Shown one piece after another: positions 45,946-58,385 of a stretch of DNA of 64,000 nucleotides. This DNA is from Macrostomum hystrix (lineage: Eukaryota > Platyhelminthes > Macrostomidae). The position numbers were made by a program, and so were the translations under genes. The notes beneath the pieces were generated by a model that was not told the DNA's origin, did no database searches, and worked only from the letters and a program-made list of their open reading frames with translations. How positions within the stretch are numbered: the first letter of the stretch is position 1; each line of letters starts with the position of its first letter. The stretch is taken from assembly GCA_950097015.1 (NCBI GenBank), contig CATNEN010000008.1:744001-808000 (forward strand), given 5' to 3'.

Positions 45946-46297
45946 TCTAATATACTAAAAATGAAAATCTTGCTTGCTTGCTTGCTTGCTTGTATGTTTG
46001 CAATCGACTAGCTCCCGAACGGCTCAACCGATTTTCAAAATTCCTTCGCCAAAAGATCACAAATGGGCCGGAATCGGTACACGTAATTTTATTAAGCTTA
46101 ATTCCATTGGCAAGGGGATTAAATATTCGAAAAACAGTTTTAAATAGGCTTTTCTAATGCATTCTTGTTTTCAGCTTGTGCACAGTGAGGCCTCCAGTGC
46201 CAATTTTAATGATTGCATCAGAGCCAGTTTTGATAACGCACGCGCGTACTGATAAGAACTCCAGTGAGGCTACCCAGAGGGTAGCGAAGGCAGCTAG
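45946..46297 (+). mobile_element. Helitron-like unit, copy 2
   Basis: Follows copy 1 directly (CTAG|TCTAATATAC). Same ends; a GCTT microsatellite replaces the single CTTGCTTG. Confidence 0.7.
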
Positions 46298-46638
46298 TCT
46301 AATATACTAAAAATGAAAATCTTGCTTGCTTGTATGTTTGCAATCGACTAGCTCCCGAACGGCTCAACCGATTTTCGCAATTCCTTCGCCAAAAGATCAC
46401 AAATGGGCCGGAATCGGTACACGTATTTTTATTAAGCTTAATTCCATTGGCAAGGGGATTAAATATTCGAAAAACAGTTTTAAATAGGCTTTTCTAATGC
46501 ATTCTTGTTTTCAGCTTGTGCACAGTGAGGCCTCCAGTGCCAATTTTAATGATTGCATCAGAGCCAGTTTTGATAACGCACGCGCGTTCTGATAAGAACT
46601 CACAGGGAGGCTACCCAGAGGGTAGCGAAGGCAGCTAG
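46298..46638 (+). mobile_element. Helitron-like unit, copy 3
   Basis: Head-to-tail with copy 2. It ends in the same hairpin and CTAG, then TA and copy 4. Confidence 0.7.
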
Positions 46639-46640
46639 TA

Positions 46641-46947
46641 TCTAATATACTAAAAATGAAAATCTTGCTTGCTTGCTTGCTTGCTTGCTTGTTTGCAATC
46701 GACTAGCTCCCGAACGGCTCAACCGATTTTCGCAATTCCTTCGCCAAAAGATCACAAATGGGCCGGAATCGGTACACGTAATTTTATTAAGCTTAATTCC
46801 ATTTGCAAGGGGATTAAATATTCGAAAAACAGTTTTAAATAGGCTTCTAATGCATTCTTGTTTTCAGCTTGTGCACAGTGAGGCTCCAGTGCCAATTTTA
46901 ATGATTGCATCAGAGCCAGTTTTGTTAGGCGAGCGTACTGATAAGGA
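46641..46947 (+). mobile_element. Helitron-like unit, copy 4, lacking its 3' terminus
   Basis: Same start and body, but the match stops after GCGTACTGATAAG. The hairpin and CTAG end are absent, and unrelated sequence follows toward the 8-kb array. Confidence 0.65.
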
Positions 46948-47289
46948 ATTTCTCACCCAAATGTGCATAGCTGTGTCAACCCCACTGGAGAGATAATTAC
47001 TGCCCAATGTGCACAGACTGAGCTGGCTTCTGTTATCTGTTCGGCACTGAGATATTTTTTTATTTTTATTTATTGAGTTTTATTCAAACTCATTTAGCAG
47101 ATATAGCACATTTCAATTATAGCAGATTCATTCACATCACAGCATACTCCAAAGGCAACAGCTGAGAACTGAATTGATTCAAGTGATCGGCCTTTCTTGG
47201 CAGCAAGTAACATTTGTTGATTATACTTGCTTACTTACTTGCTTACTTGCTTACTTACTTGCAAAAGCATTGATAGATATCTAGGCTTA
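46948..47289. other. spacer before the 8-kb array
   Basis: Unique AT-rich sequence with a short CTTGCTTACTTA microsatellite at about 47228-47262. Confidence 0.5.
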
Positions 47290-50200
47290 GAATTAATATT
47301 AATAGATTCCTAGGCTCAGAATCGATCCATATCTAGGCTCAACATTTTTATAGAGATCTAGGCTCAGCATTGATAGTTATCTAGGCTCAGCATTGATAGT
47401 TATCTAGGCTCAGAATTTATATTTATCTAGGCTCAGCATTGATAGTTACCTAGGCTCAGCATTGATAGTTATCTAGGCTCAGCATTGATAGTTACCTAGG
47501 CTTAGCATTGATAGTTATCTAGGCTTAGGATTGATAGTTATCTAGGCTCAACATTTTTATAGATAACTAGGCTCAGCATTGATAGTTATCTAGGCTCAGC
47601 ATTGATAGTTATCTTGGCTCAGCATTGATAGTTATCTAGGCTCAGCATTGATAGTTTTCTAGGCTCAGCATTGATAGTTATTTAGGCTCAGCAATGATAG
47701 TTATCTAGGCTCAGCATTGATAGTTATCTAGGCTCAACATTGATAGATATCCAAGCTCAGAATTGATAGGTTCCAAGGGTCAGAATCGATAGAAAACTAG
47801 GCTCAGCATTGATAGTTATCTAGGCTCAACATTTTTATAGATAACTAGGCTCAGCATTGATAGTATCTAGGCTCAACATTTTTATAGATAACTAGGCACA
47901 GCATTGATAGTTATCTAGGCACAGCATTGATAGTTATCTAGGCTCAGCATTGATAGTTACCTAGGCTCAGCATTGATAGTTACCTAGGCTTAGCATTGAT
48001 AGTTACCTAGGCTCAGCATTGATAGTTACCTAGGCTCAGCATTGATAGTTACCTAGGCTTAGCATTGATAGTTACCTAGGCTCAGCATTGATAGTTACCT
48101 AGGCTCAGCATTGATAGTTACCTAGGCTCAGCATTGATAGTTACCTAGGCTGAGCATTGATAGTTATCTAGGCTCAGCATTGATAGTTACCTAGGCTCAG
48201 CATTGATAGTTACCTAGGCTTAGCATTGATAGTTACCTAGGCTCAGCATTGATAGTTACCTAGGCTCAGCATTGATAGCTATCAAGGCTCAGCATTGATA
48301 GTTATCTAGGCTTAGGATTGATAGTTCTCTAGGCACAGCATTGATAGTTATGTAGGCTCAGCATTGATAGTTATCTAGGCTCAGCATTGATAGTTATCTA
48401 GGCTCAGCATTGATAATTATCAAGGCTCAGCATTGATAGTTTTCTAGGCTCAACATTGATAGATATCTAGGCACAGCATCGATAGATATCCAAGCTCAGA
48501 ATTTATATTTATCTAGGCTCAGCATTGATAGTTATCTAGGCTCAGCATTGATAGTTCTCTAGGCACAGCATTGATAGTTATCTAGGCTCAGCATTGATAG
48601 TTATCTAGGCTCAGCATTGATAGTTATCTAGGCTCAGCATTGATAATTATCAAGGCTCAGCATTGATAGTTTTCTAGGCTCAACATTCTTATAGATTTCT
48701 AGGCTCAACATTGATAGATATCTAGGCACAGCATCGATAGATATCCAAGCTCAGAATTTATATTTATCTAGGCTCAGCATTGATAGTTATCTAGGCTCAG
48801 CATTGATAGTTATCTAGGCTTAGCATTGATAGTTACCTAGGCTTAGCATTGATAGTTATCTAGGCTTAGGATTGATAGTTATCTAGGCTCAACATTTTTA
48901 TAGATAACTAGGCTCAGCATTGATAGTTATCTAGGCTCAGCATTGATAGTTATCTAGGCTCAGCATTGATAGTTATCTAGGCTCAGCATTGATATTTAAC
49001 TAGGCTCAGCATTGATAGTTATCTAGGCTCAGCATTGATAGATATCTAGGCTCAGCATTGATAGTTATCTAGGCTCAACATTTTTATAGACATCAAGGCT
49101 CAGATTGGATTGATATCCAAGCTCTGAATTGATAGATTCCACGGGTCAGAATCGAAAGAAAACTAGGCTCAGCATTGATATTTAACTAGGCTCAGCATTG
49201 ATAGTTACCTAGGCTCAGCATTGATAGTTACCTAGGCTTAGCATTGATAGTTACCTAGGCTCAGCATTGATAGTTACCTAGGCTCAGCATTGATAGTTAC
49301 CTAGGCTTAGCATTGATAGTTACCTAGGCTCAGCATTGATAGTTACCTAGGCTCAGCATTGATAGTTACCTAGGCTCAGCATTGATAGTTACCTAGGCTG
49401 AGCATTGATAGTTATCTAGGCTCAGCATTGATAGTTACCTAGGCTCAGCATTGATAGTTACCTAGGCTTAGCATTGATAGTTACCTAGGCTCAGCATTGA
49501 TAGTTACCTAGGCTCAGCATTGATAGCTATCAAGGCTCAGCATTGATAGTTATCTAGGCTTAGGATTGATAGTTCTCTAGGCACAGCATTGATAGTTATC
49601 TAGGCTCAGCATTGATAGTTATCTAGGCTCAGCATTGATAGTTATCTAGGCTCAGCATTGATAATTATCAAGGCTCAGCATTGATAGTTTTCTAGGCTCA
49701 ACATTCTTATAGATTTCTAGGCTCAACATTTTTATAGAGATCTAGGCTCAACATTGATAGATATCTAGGCACAGCATCGATAGATATCCAAGCTCAGAAT
49801 TTATATTTATCTAGGCTCAGCATTGATAGTTACCTAGGCTCAGCATTGATAGTTATCTAGGCTTAGCATTGATAGTTACCTAGGCTCAGCATTGATAGTT
49901 ATCTAGGCTTAGGATTGATAGTTATCTAGGCTCAACATTTTTATAGATAACTAGGCTCAGCATTGATAGTTATCTAGGCTCAGCATTGATAGTTATCTAG
50001 GCTCAGCATTGATAGTTATCTAGGCTTAGCATTGATAGTTACCTAGGCTTAGCATTGATAGTTATCTAGGCTTAGGATTGATAGTTATCTAGGCTCAACA
50101 TTTTTATAGATAACTAGGCTCAGCATTGATAGTTATCTTGGCTCAGCATTGATAGTTATCTAGGCTCAGCATTGATAGTTATCTAGGCTCAGCATTGATA

Positions 50201-53200
50201 TTTAACTAGGCTCAGCATTGATAGTTCTCTAGGCACAGCATTGATAGTTATCTAGGCTCAGCATTGATAGTTATCTAGGCTCAGCATTGATAGTTATCTA
50301 GGCTCAGCATTGATAATTATCAAGGCTCAGCATTGATAGTTTTCTAGGCTCAACATTCTTATAGATTTCTAGGCTCAACATTTTTATAGAGATCTAGGCT
50401 CAACATTGATAGATATCTAGGCACAGCATCGATAGATATCCAAGCTCAGAATTTATATTTATCTAGGCTCAGCATTGATAGTTACCTAGGCTCAGCATTG
50501 ATAGTTATCTAGGCTTAGCATTGATAGTTACCTAGGCTTAGCATTGATAGTTATCTAGGCTTAGGATTGATAGTAATCTAGGCTCAACATTTTTATAGAT
50601 AACTAGGCTCAGCATTGAGAGTTATCTAGGCTCAGCATTGATAGTTATCTAGGCTCAGCATTGATAGTTATCTAGGCTTAGCATTGATAGTTACCTAGGC
50701 TTAGCATTGATAGTTATCTAGGCTTAGGATTGATAGTTATCTAGGCTCAACATTTTTATAGATAACTAGGCTCAGCATTGATAGTTATCTAGGCTCAGCA
50801 TTGATAGTTTTCTAGGCTCAGCATTGATAGTCATTTAGGCTCAGCAATGATAGTTATCTAGGCTCAGCATTGATAGTTATCTAGGCTCAACATTGATAGA
50901 TATCTAGGCTCAGCATTGATAGATATCCAAGCTCAGAATTGATAGGTTCCAAGGGTCAGAATCGATAGAAAACTAGGCTCAGCATTGATAGTTATCTAGG
51001 CTCAACATTTTTATAGATAACTAGGCTCAGCATTGATGGTATCTAGGCTCAACATTTTTATAGATAACTAGGCACAGCATTGATAGTTATCTAGGCACAG
51101 CATTGATAGTTATCTAGGCTCAGCATTGATAGTTACCTAGGCTCAGCATTGATAGTTACCTAGGCTTAGCATTGATAGTTACCTCGGCTCAGCATTGATA
51201 GTTACCTAGGCTCAGCATTGATAGTTACCTAGGCTTAGCATTGATAGTTACCTAGGCTCAGCATTGATAGTTACCTAGGCTCAGCATTGATAGTTACCTA
51301 GGCTCAGCATTGATAGTTACCTAGGCTCAGCATTGATAGTTACCTAGGCTCAGCATTGATAGTTATCTAGGCTCAACATTTTTATAGATAACTAGGCACA
51401 GCATTGATAGTTATCTTGGCTCAGCATTAATAGTTATCTAGGCTCAGCATTGATAGTTATCTAGGCTCAGCATTGATAGTTATCAAGGCTCAGCATTGAT
51501 AGTTTTCTAGGCTCAGCATTGATAGTTATCAAGGCTCAGCATTGATAGTTATCTAGGCTCAGCATTGATAGTTATCAAGGCTCAGCATTGATAGTTATCC
51601 AGGCTCAGCATTGATAGTTATCTAGGCTCAGCATTGATAATTATCTAGGCTCAGCATTGATAGTTATCTAGGCTCAGCATTGATAGTTATCTAGGCTCAG
51701 GATTGATAGTTAACTAGGCTCAGCATTGATTGTTATCTAGGCTCAACATTTTTATAGATATTAAGGCTCAGCATTGATAGATATCTAGGCTCAGCATTGT
51801 TAGTTATCTAGGCTCAGCATTGATAGATATCTAGGCTCAGCATTGATAGTTATCTAGGCTCAACATTTTTATAGATATTAAGGCTCAGCATTGATAGATA
51901 TCTAGGCTCAGCATTGATAGTTATCTAGGCTCAGCATTGATAGATATCTAGGCTCAGCATTGATAGTTATCTAGGCTCAGCATTGATAGATATCTAGGCT
52001 CAGCATTGATAGTTATCTAGGCTCAGCATTGATAGTTATCTAGGCTCAGGATTGATAGTTAACTAGGCTCAGCATTGATAGTTATCTAGGCTCAGCATTG
52101 ATAGTTATCTAGGCTCAGGATTGATAGTTATCTAGGCTCAACATTTTTTTAGATATTAAGTCTCAGCATTGATAGTTATCTAGGCTCAACATTTTTATAG
52201 ATATCTAGGCTCAGCATTGATAGTTATCTAGGCTCAGCGTGATAGTTATCTAGGCTCAACATTTTTATAGATATCTAGGCTCAGCATTGATAGTTATCTA
52301 GGCTCAGCATTGATATATATCTAGGCTCAGCATTGATAGTTATCTAGGCTCAGCGTGATAGTTATCTAGGCTCAACATTTTTATAGATATCTAGGCTCAG
52401 CATTGATAGTTACCTAGGCTCAGCATTGATAGTTACCTAGGCTTAGCATTGATAGTTACCTAGGCTGAGCATTGATAGTTATCTAGGCTTAGCATTGATA
52501 GTTACCTAGGCTCAGCATTGATAGTTTTCTAGGCTCAGCATTGATAGTCATTTAGGCTCAGCAATGATAGTTATCTAGGCTCAGCATTGATAGTTATCTA
52601 GGCTCAACATTGATAGATATCTAGGCTCAGCATTGATAGATATCCAAGCTCAGAATTGATAGGTTCCAAGGGTCAGAATCGATAGAAAACTAGGCTCAGC
52701 ATTGATAGTTATCTAGGCTCAACATTTTTATAGATAACTAGGCTCAGCATTGATGGTATCTAGGCTCAACATTTTTATAGATAACTAGGCACAGCATTGA
52801 TAGTTATCTAGGCACAGCATTGATAGTTATCTAGGCTCAGCATTGATAGTTACCTAGGCTCAGCATTGATAGTTACCTAGGCTTAGCATTGATAGTTACC
52901 TCGGCTCAGCATTGATAGTTACCTAGGCTCAGCATTGATAGTTACCTAGGCTTAGCATTGATAGTTACCTAGGCTCAGCATTGATAGTTACCTAGGCTCA
53001 GCATTGATAGTTACCTAGGCTCAGCATTGATAGTTACCTAGGCTCAGCATTGATAGTTACCTAGGCTCAGCATTGATAGTTATCTAGGCTCAACATTTTT
53101 ATAGATAACTAGGCACAGCATTGATAGTTATCTTGGCTCAGCATTAATAGTTATCTAGGCTCAGCATTGATAGTTATCTAGGCTCAGCATTGATAGTTAT

Positions 53201-55300
53201 CAAGGCTCAGCATTGATAGTTTTCTAGGCTCAGCATTGATAGTTATCAAGGCTCAGCATTGATAGTTATCTAGGCTCAGCATTGATAGTTATCAAGGCTC
53301 AGCATTGATAGTTATCCAGGCTCAGCATTGATAGTTATCTAGGCTCAGCATTGATAATTATCTAGGCTCAGCATTGATAGTTATCTAGGCTCAGCATTGA
53401 TAGTTATCTAGGCTCAGGATTGATAGTTAACTAGGCTCAGCATTGATTGTTATCTAGGCTCAACATTTTTATAGATATTAAGGCTCAGCATTGATAGATA
53501 TCTAGGCTCAGCATTGTTAGTTATCTAGGCTCAGCATTGATAGATATCTAGGCTCAGCATTGATAGTTATCTAGGCTCAACATTTTTATAGATATTAAGG
53601 CTCAGCATTGATAGATATCTAGGCTCAGCATTGATAGTTATCTAGGCTCAGCATTGATAGATATCTAGGCTCAGCATTGATAGTTATCTAGGCTCAGCAT
53701 TGATAGATATCTAGGCTCAGCATTGATAGTTATCTAGGCTCAGCATTGATAGTTATCTAGGCTCAGGATTGATAGTTAACTAGGCTCAGCATTGATAGTT
53801 ATCTAGGCTCAGCATTGATAGTTATCTAGGCTCAGGATTGATAGTTATCTAGGCTCAACATTTTTTTAGATATTAAGTCTCAGCATTGATAGTTATCTAG
53901 GCTCAACATTTTTATAGATATCTAGGCTCAGCATTGATAGTTATCTAGGCTCAGCGTGATAGTTATCTAGGCTCAACATTTTTATAGATATCTAGGCTCA
54001 GCATTGATAGTTATCTAGGCTCAGCATTGATATATATCTAGGCTCAGCATTGATAGTTATCTAGGCTCAGCGTGATAGTTATCTAGGCTCAACATTTTTA
54101 TAGATATCTAGGCTCAGCATTGATAGTTACCTAGGCTCAGCATTGATAGTTACCTAGGCTTAGCATTGATAGTTACCTAGGCTGAGCATTGATAGTTATC
54201 TAGGCTTAGCATTGATAGTTACCTAGGCTCAGCATTGATAGTTACCTAGGCTCAGCATTGATAGTTATCTAGGCTCAACATTTTTATAGATAACTAGGCT
54301 CAGCATTGATAGTTATCTAGGCTCAGCATTGATAGTTATCTAGGCTCAGCATTGATAGTTATCTAGGCTCAGCATTGATAGTTTTCTAGGCTCAGCATTG
54401 ATAGTTATTTAGGCTCAGCAATGATAGTTATCTAGGCTCAGCATTGATAGTTATCTAGGCTCAACATTGATAGATATCTAGGCTCAGCATTGATAGATAT
54501 CCAAGCTCAGAATTGATAGGTTCCAAGGGTCAGAATCGATAGAAAACTAGGCTCAGCATTGATAGTTATCTAGGCTCAACATTTTTATAGATAACTAGGC
54601 TCAGCATTGATAGTATCTAGGCTCAACATTTTTATAGATAACTAGGCACAGCATTGATAGTTATCTAGGCACAGCATTGATAGTTATCTAGGCTCAGCAT
54701 TGATAGTTACCTAGGCTCAGCATTGATAGTTACCTAGGCTTAGCATTGATAGTTACCTAGGCTCAGCATTGATAGTTACCTAGGCTCAGCATTGATAGTT
54801 ACCTAGGCTTAGCATTGATAGTTACCTTGGCTCAGCATTGATAGTTACCTAGGCTCAGCATTGATAGTTACCTAGGCTCAGCATTGATAGTTACCTAGGC
54901 TGAGCATTGATAGTTATCTAGGCTCAGCATTGATAGTTACCTAGGCTCAGCATTGATAGTTACCTAGGCTCAGCATTGATAGTTATCTAGGCTCAACATT
55001 TTGATAGATATCTCGGCTCAGCACTGGTAGATATCTAGGCTCAGAATGGATAGATATCGTACTTTAGATTTGATAGATATCTAGATAACTTCATTGGTTA
55101 AAAATCTATAGAAATTTAAGCTAAGAATCGATAGATATTGAAGCTCAGAATTTTTAGAAATCTAAGGTCAGAATTGATAGAATTCTAAGCTCAGAATTGA
55201 TAGAAATCTTGGCTCAGCACGGGTAGATATCTAGGCTCAGTGTTGATAGATATTTAGGCTCAAAGTCGATAGAAAGTTAAGCTCAGAATCAATAGATATT
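47290..55300. repeat. 8-kb minisatellite, 23-bp unit, roughly 350 copies
   Basis: Unit TAGGCTCAGCATTGATAGTT plus ATC. Frequent variants are TTACC, AACATTTTTATAGATAAC, GCACAGC, GCTTAGC and AGCGTGATAG. Both ends decay into diverged units, clearest at 55000-55300. Blocks are duplicated (a 1248-bp offset near 48147 and 49395, and a 1717-bp offset further right). No gene inside. Confidence 0.98.
50790..54223. repeat. 1717-bp higher-order duplication inside the minisatellite
   Basis: Rare variants recur exactly 1717 bp apart. TCATTTAGGC is at 50831 and 52548, GATGGTATC at 51035 and 52752, ACCTCGGCTC at 51181 and 52898, and TTATCTTGG at 51411 and 53128. Near-identity implies a recent block duplication. 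The outer limits are approximate. Confidence 0.9.
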
Positions 55301-55312
55301 GATAGATATATC

Positions 55313-55458
55313 AATAGGCTTTTCTAATGCATTCTTGTTTTCAGCTTGTGCACAGTGAGGCTCCAGTGCCAATTTTTATGATTGCATCAGAGCCAGTTTT
55401 GATAACGAACTGATAAGAACTCCAGTGAGGCTACCCAGAGGGTAGCGAAGGCAGCTAG
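55313..55458 (+). mobile_element. Helitron-like unit, copy 5, 3' part only
   Basis: It starts mid-element at AATAGGCTTTTCTAATGC and runs to the terminal hairpin and CTAG. Its 5' half is missing where the minisatellite abuts. Confidence 0.65.
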
Positions 55459-55810
55459 TTAATATACTAAAAATGAAAATCTTGTATGTTTGTATGTTTG
55501 TATGTATGTTTGCAATCGACTAGCTCCCGAACGGCTCAACCGATTTTCACAATTCCTTCGCCAAAAGATCACAAATGGGCCGGAATCGGTACACGTATTT
55601 TTATTAAGCTTAATTTCATTGCCAAGGGGATTAAATATTCGAAAAACTGTTTTAAATAGGCTTTTCTAATGCATTCTTGTTTTCAGCTTGTGCACAGTGA
55701 GGCCTCCAGTGCCAAATTTAATGATTGCATCAGAGCCAGTTTTGATAACGCACGCGCGTACTGATAAGAACTCACAGGGAGGCTACCCAGAGGGTAGCGA
55801 AGGCAGCTAG
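55459..55810 (+). mobile_element. Helitron-like unit, copy 6
   Basis: Complete unit following copy 5 directly. It starts TTAATATACT (TT rather than TC) and has a GTATGTTT microsatellite and the same hairpin and CTAG end. Confidence 0.7.
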
Positions 55811-56508
55811 TTCTTATCTAAAAGTGTGAACTACACTATCGCGCCGCCAAATGAGCAAGTCAGTGTACATAGTCACTTCTGACCCGCGTTTTTTATCTGA
55901 CCACTTTGGCAAGAAAGCTACACACCTGGAGACTATCCAAACCTAGATGAACTTTGATTTCACTCCTAGATAGACAGGGGGTTGGCCGTTGTGAGTGTGT
56001 CGTATTCCCAACGTTTATATAATATTTGAGGCACAAGCCGACATGACTCGCTAAGGCCTCGTTACTATTCTGTATTCCAGGGCCAGCAAAGCGAAAAACA
56101 GACCTGGTAAGCTTCTATTTTGGCTTCTGATGACACGCTGCTTTGATTACAAACTAGTTGTATCGAATAACCCAACAGGTGTTTTGACCCACCTGCATGA
56201 CTGCCTGACGACATCAGACAAGCTGTGTAATCACTAGGCTGATTACACTAATGGCCCTTGCATTAAGCCTTTACTTATTAAGATGAGATTTTTAGCTTAC
56301 TCAAATTAGAGCATCGTTTTGCTTATGAGTACTTTTTAATTTTCCAAATGCGCCCCTAAAAGATGAGTTGGCTCAAAAATAAGCACGTAATTTTATTTTG
56401 TTTTTGTTTTTATTTCAAAATGCATTCAAAGACAATAGTGAAAGTGCTAGACCGCTAAAAGTACTTTGAAGGACAGCTGTTGAACTATTTAACAACCGAA
56501 ACCAGGTC
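55811..56508. other. upstream region of the carboxypeptidase gene
   Basis: Unique. AACCGAAACCAG ends 4 nt before the start codon and could be a leader acceptor, but its pyrimidine tract is weak. No other gene. Confidence 0.4.
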
Positions 56509-58127
56509 ATGCCCAAGCTGCAGTCCAGCCTGCTGCCATGGCTAGTGGCTGCCTTCATGGCCTGCCAGGCCGCCCCTGCCGAGGACCAGGTGATCATTCT
56601 ACCGGGCCTGAAGCAGCAGCCGGCATTCAAGCACTACTCCGGCTACCTGAAGGCCGGCGGAGACCGTCATCTACACTACTGGCTGGTCGAGAGTTCGAAC
56701 GCCGATCCGACCAAGGCGCCGCTGGTGCTGTGGTTCAACGGCGGGCCCGGCTGCTCCTCGATGGAGGGCATGCTGCGCGAGAACGGCCCGTTCCGCGTTA
56801 ACGACATGGCCTGGCTGGAGATGAATCCCTATGCCTGGAACCGCGACGCCAACGTCCTGTACATCGAGGCTCCCGCCGGCGTTGGCTTCAGCTACTCTGA
56901 CAGCAATGTCACCAAGACCAACGACACCCAGGTAGCCGAGGATAACTACCTGGCGTTGAAAAGTTTTCTCGCCAAATTTCCGGAATACAATGCCCGGGAG
57001 GTCCACATCTCCGGTGAGAGCTACGCTGGAGTCTATGTGCCCACCCTGGCCGCCAGGTATGAGATCCTGTTTTGCAGCTGGAAGGTTCTGTCTCCCATGA
57101 CACTGACCTTCGTAGGCTTTGCAGCTGCTTTCCTCACCGTTTCCTCACAGGGTTCTGGCTGATCCGAGCATCAATCTTCGCGGCATTCTGATTGGCAACA
57201 GCATCGACTCCTGGCCGCTGAACTCGCTGTCGCTGATTTACTTCGGCTACTACCACGGTCTAATTGGCTACCAGTTCTGGGCGAACCTCACCAGCTCCTG
57301 CTGCAGCAGCTGCGTGGGCATTCGCTGCGACTTCTACGCTGGAAAAGCCAAGCCAGCCTGCGCCGACCTATTGGCTCGCGCCGAAAGCATCACCGACGGC
57401 CTGAACATCTACAACGTGTACCAGCCCTGCTACGGTGGCATTCAGCAGGGCCAAGGCCGACAGAAACGCGACGCACGAGTTGACCAGATGTTCGACCTGC
57501 TGGAAGACCTCAAAGTCGACTCCGGCCTCCTGGTCGGTGCTGATGACTCAGGAGGAGGCGAAGCGGAATTCGCCTCAGCGCCAGAAACGGCAGGAGCCGC
57601 TGTCGCCGCAGCAGGTGGCGCGGACCTATCTGCTCAGACGTACGCGCCAAGACCTTCTCGCCTCTATCGGTGAAGATCCGCCCTGCTCGAACACCACCGC
57701 GCTCACCACCTACCTGAACCTGCCCGCGGCTCGCTACGCCCTGCATGTAAAGGACGTTGGGCCCTATGCGATTTGCAGCAACCTGGATTATACGATCGAG
57801 TACAATGACATGACGCCTGTTTACCAGAAGCTGCTCAAGTCTCGCCGTCTGCGCATCACTCTCTACAATGGCGACGTTGACATGGCCTGCAACTTCCTGC
57901 AGACCGAGTGGTTCCTGCAGAATCTCAACCAGACGGTGACCACACCACGCAAGCCGTGGTACTTCCAGGATCCGGTGGACGGTCGCCAAATTGGCGGCTA
58001 CGTGCGGCAGTGGGCCGGCAACCTCACCTACCTGACTGTGAGGGGCTCCGGTCACATGGTGCCGGAGGACAAGCCGCAGCAGGCCTACGTGCTCTTCAAG
58101 AACCACCTGACCGGAAGTGGCTACTGA
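56509..58127 (+). CDS. CTSA: serine carboxypeptidase, cathepsin A type, two exons
   Basis: Peptidase family S10 enzyme that removes C-terminal residues; cathepsin A types act in lysosomes or are secreted. Exons 56509-57056 and 57151-58127, split by a 94-bp GT-AG intron inside the family-typical AARVLADP. A signal peptide (about 1-22) is followed by LVLWFNGGPGCSSMEG, YIEAPAGVGFSYS, the nucleophile in ISGESYAG (about Ser171), the Asp in LYNGDVDMACNF (about 424) and the His in GSGHMVPEDKP (about 484). The length of about 507 residues suits the family. The frame changes in the linker at about 57525-57545: upstream RVDQMFDLLEDLKVDS and downstream RTRQDLLASIGEDPPCSNTT are both family-like but one base out of register. 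Basic clusters (RQKRDAR, RQKRQE) in this linker resemble the excised peptide of two-chain cathepsin A. It could also be a vitellogenic-like relative. Confidence 0.93.
57520..57546 (+). other. frame break in carboxypeptidase exon 2
   Basis: The reading frame shifts by one base between VDSGLL and TQEEAKRN. The combined exons total 1525 bp, one more than a multiple of three. A 19-nt GT-AG intron would fix it but is implausibly short. Confidence 0.7.
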
Positions 58128-58336
58128 TTAAGGATTAGTCACGATGCAAACTGTGAACTGTGACAAGATTTCCGAGCGCATCTCGTCTTGACCTTCATTA
58201 ACTATATCTGGCTCCCTCAAACTTATGAGATTTGATGTCGTCACAGTATTTTTCTCTCGTATATATTAGTCTTTGTCCGATGAAATAAGTAATCTTCCTG
58301 TTCTTCATTTTTTATCCAGCAAAATTAGGCACTGAT

Positions 58337-58342
58337 AATAAA
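58337..58342 (+). terminator. polyadenylation signal AATAAA of the carboxypeptidase
   Basis: About 210 nt after the stop. A second AATAAA lies at 58380-58385. Confidence 0.5.
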
Positions 58343-58385
58343 TTCTTTTTATATTGGTCTCTTTTTCGAGACTCAAATTAATAAA

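Noticed and set aside
57528-57546. 19-nt GT-AG intron in the carboxypeptidase
   Set aside because: It would restore the frame but is far below plausible spliceosomal length; a base insertion is simpler.
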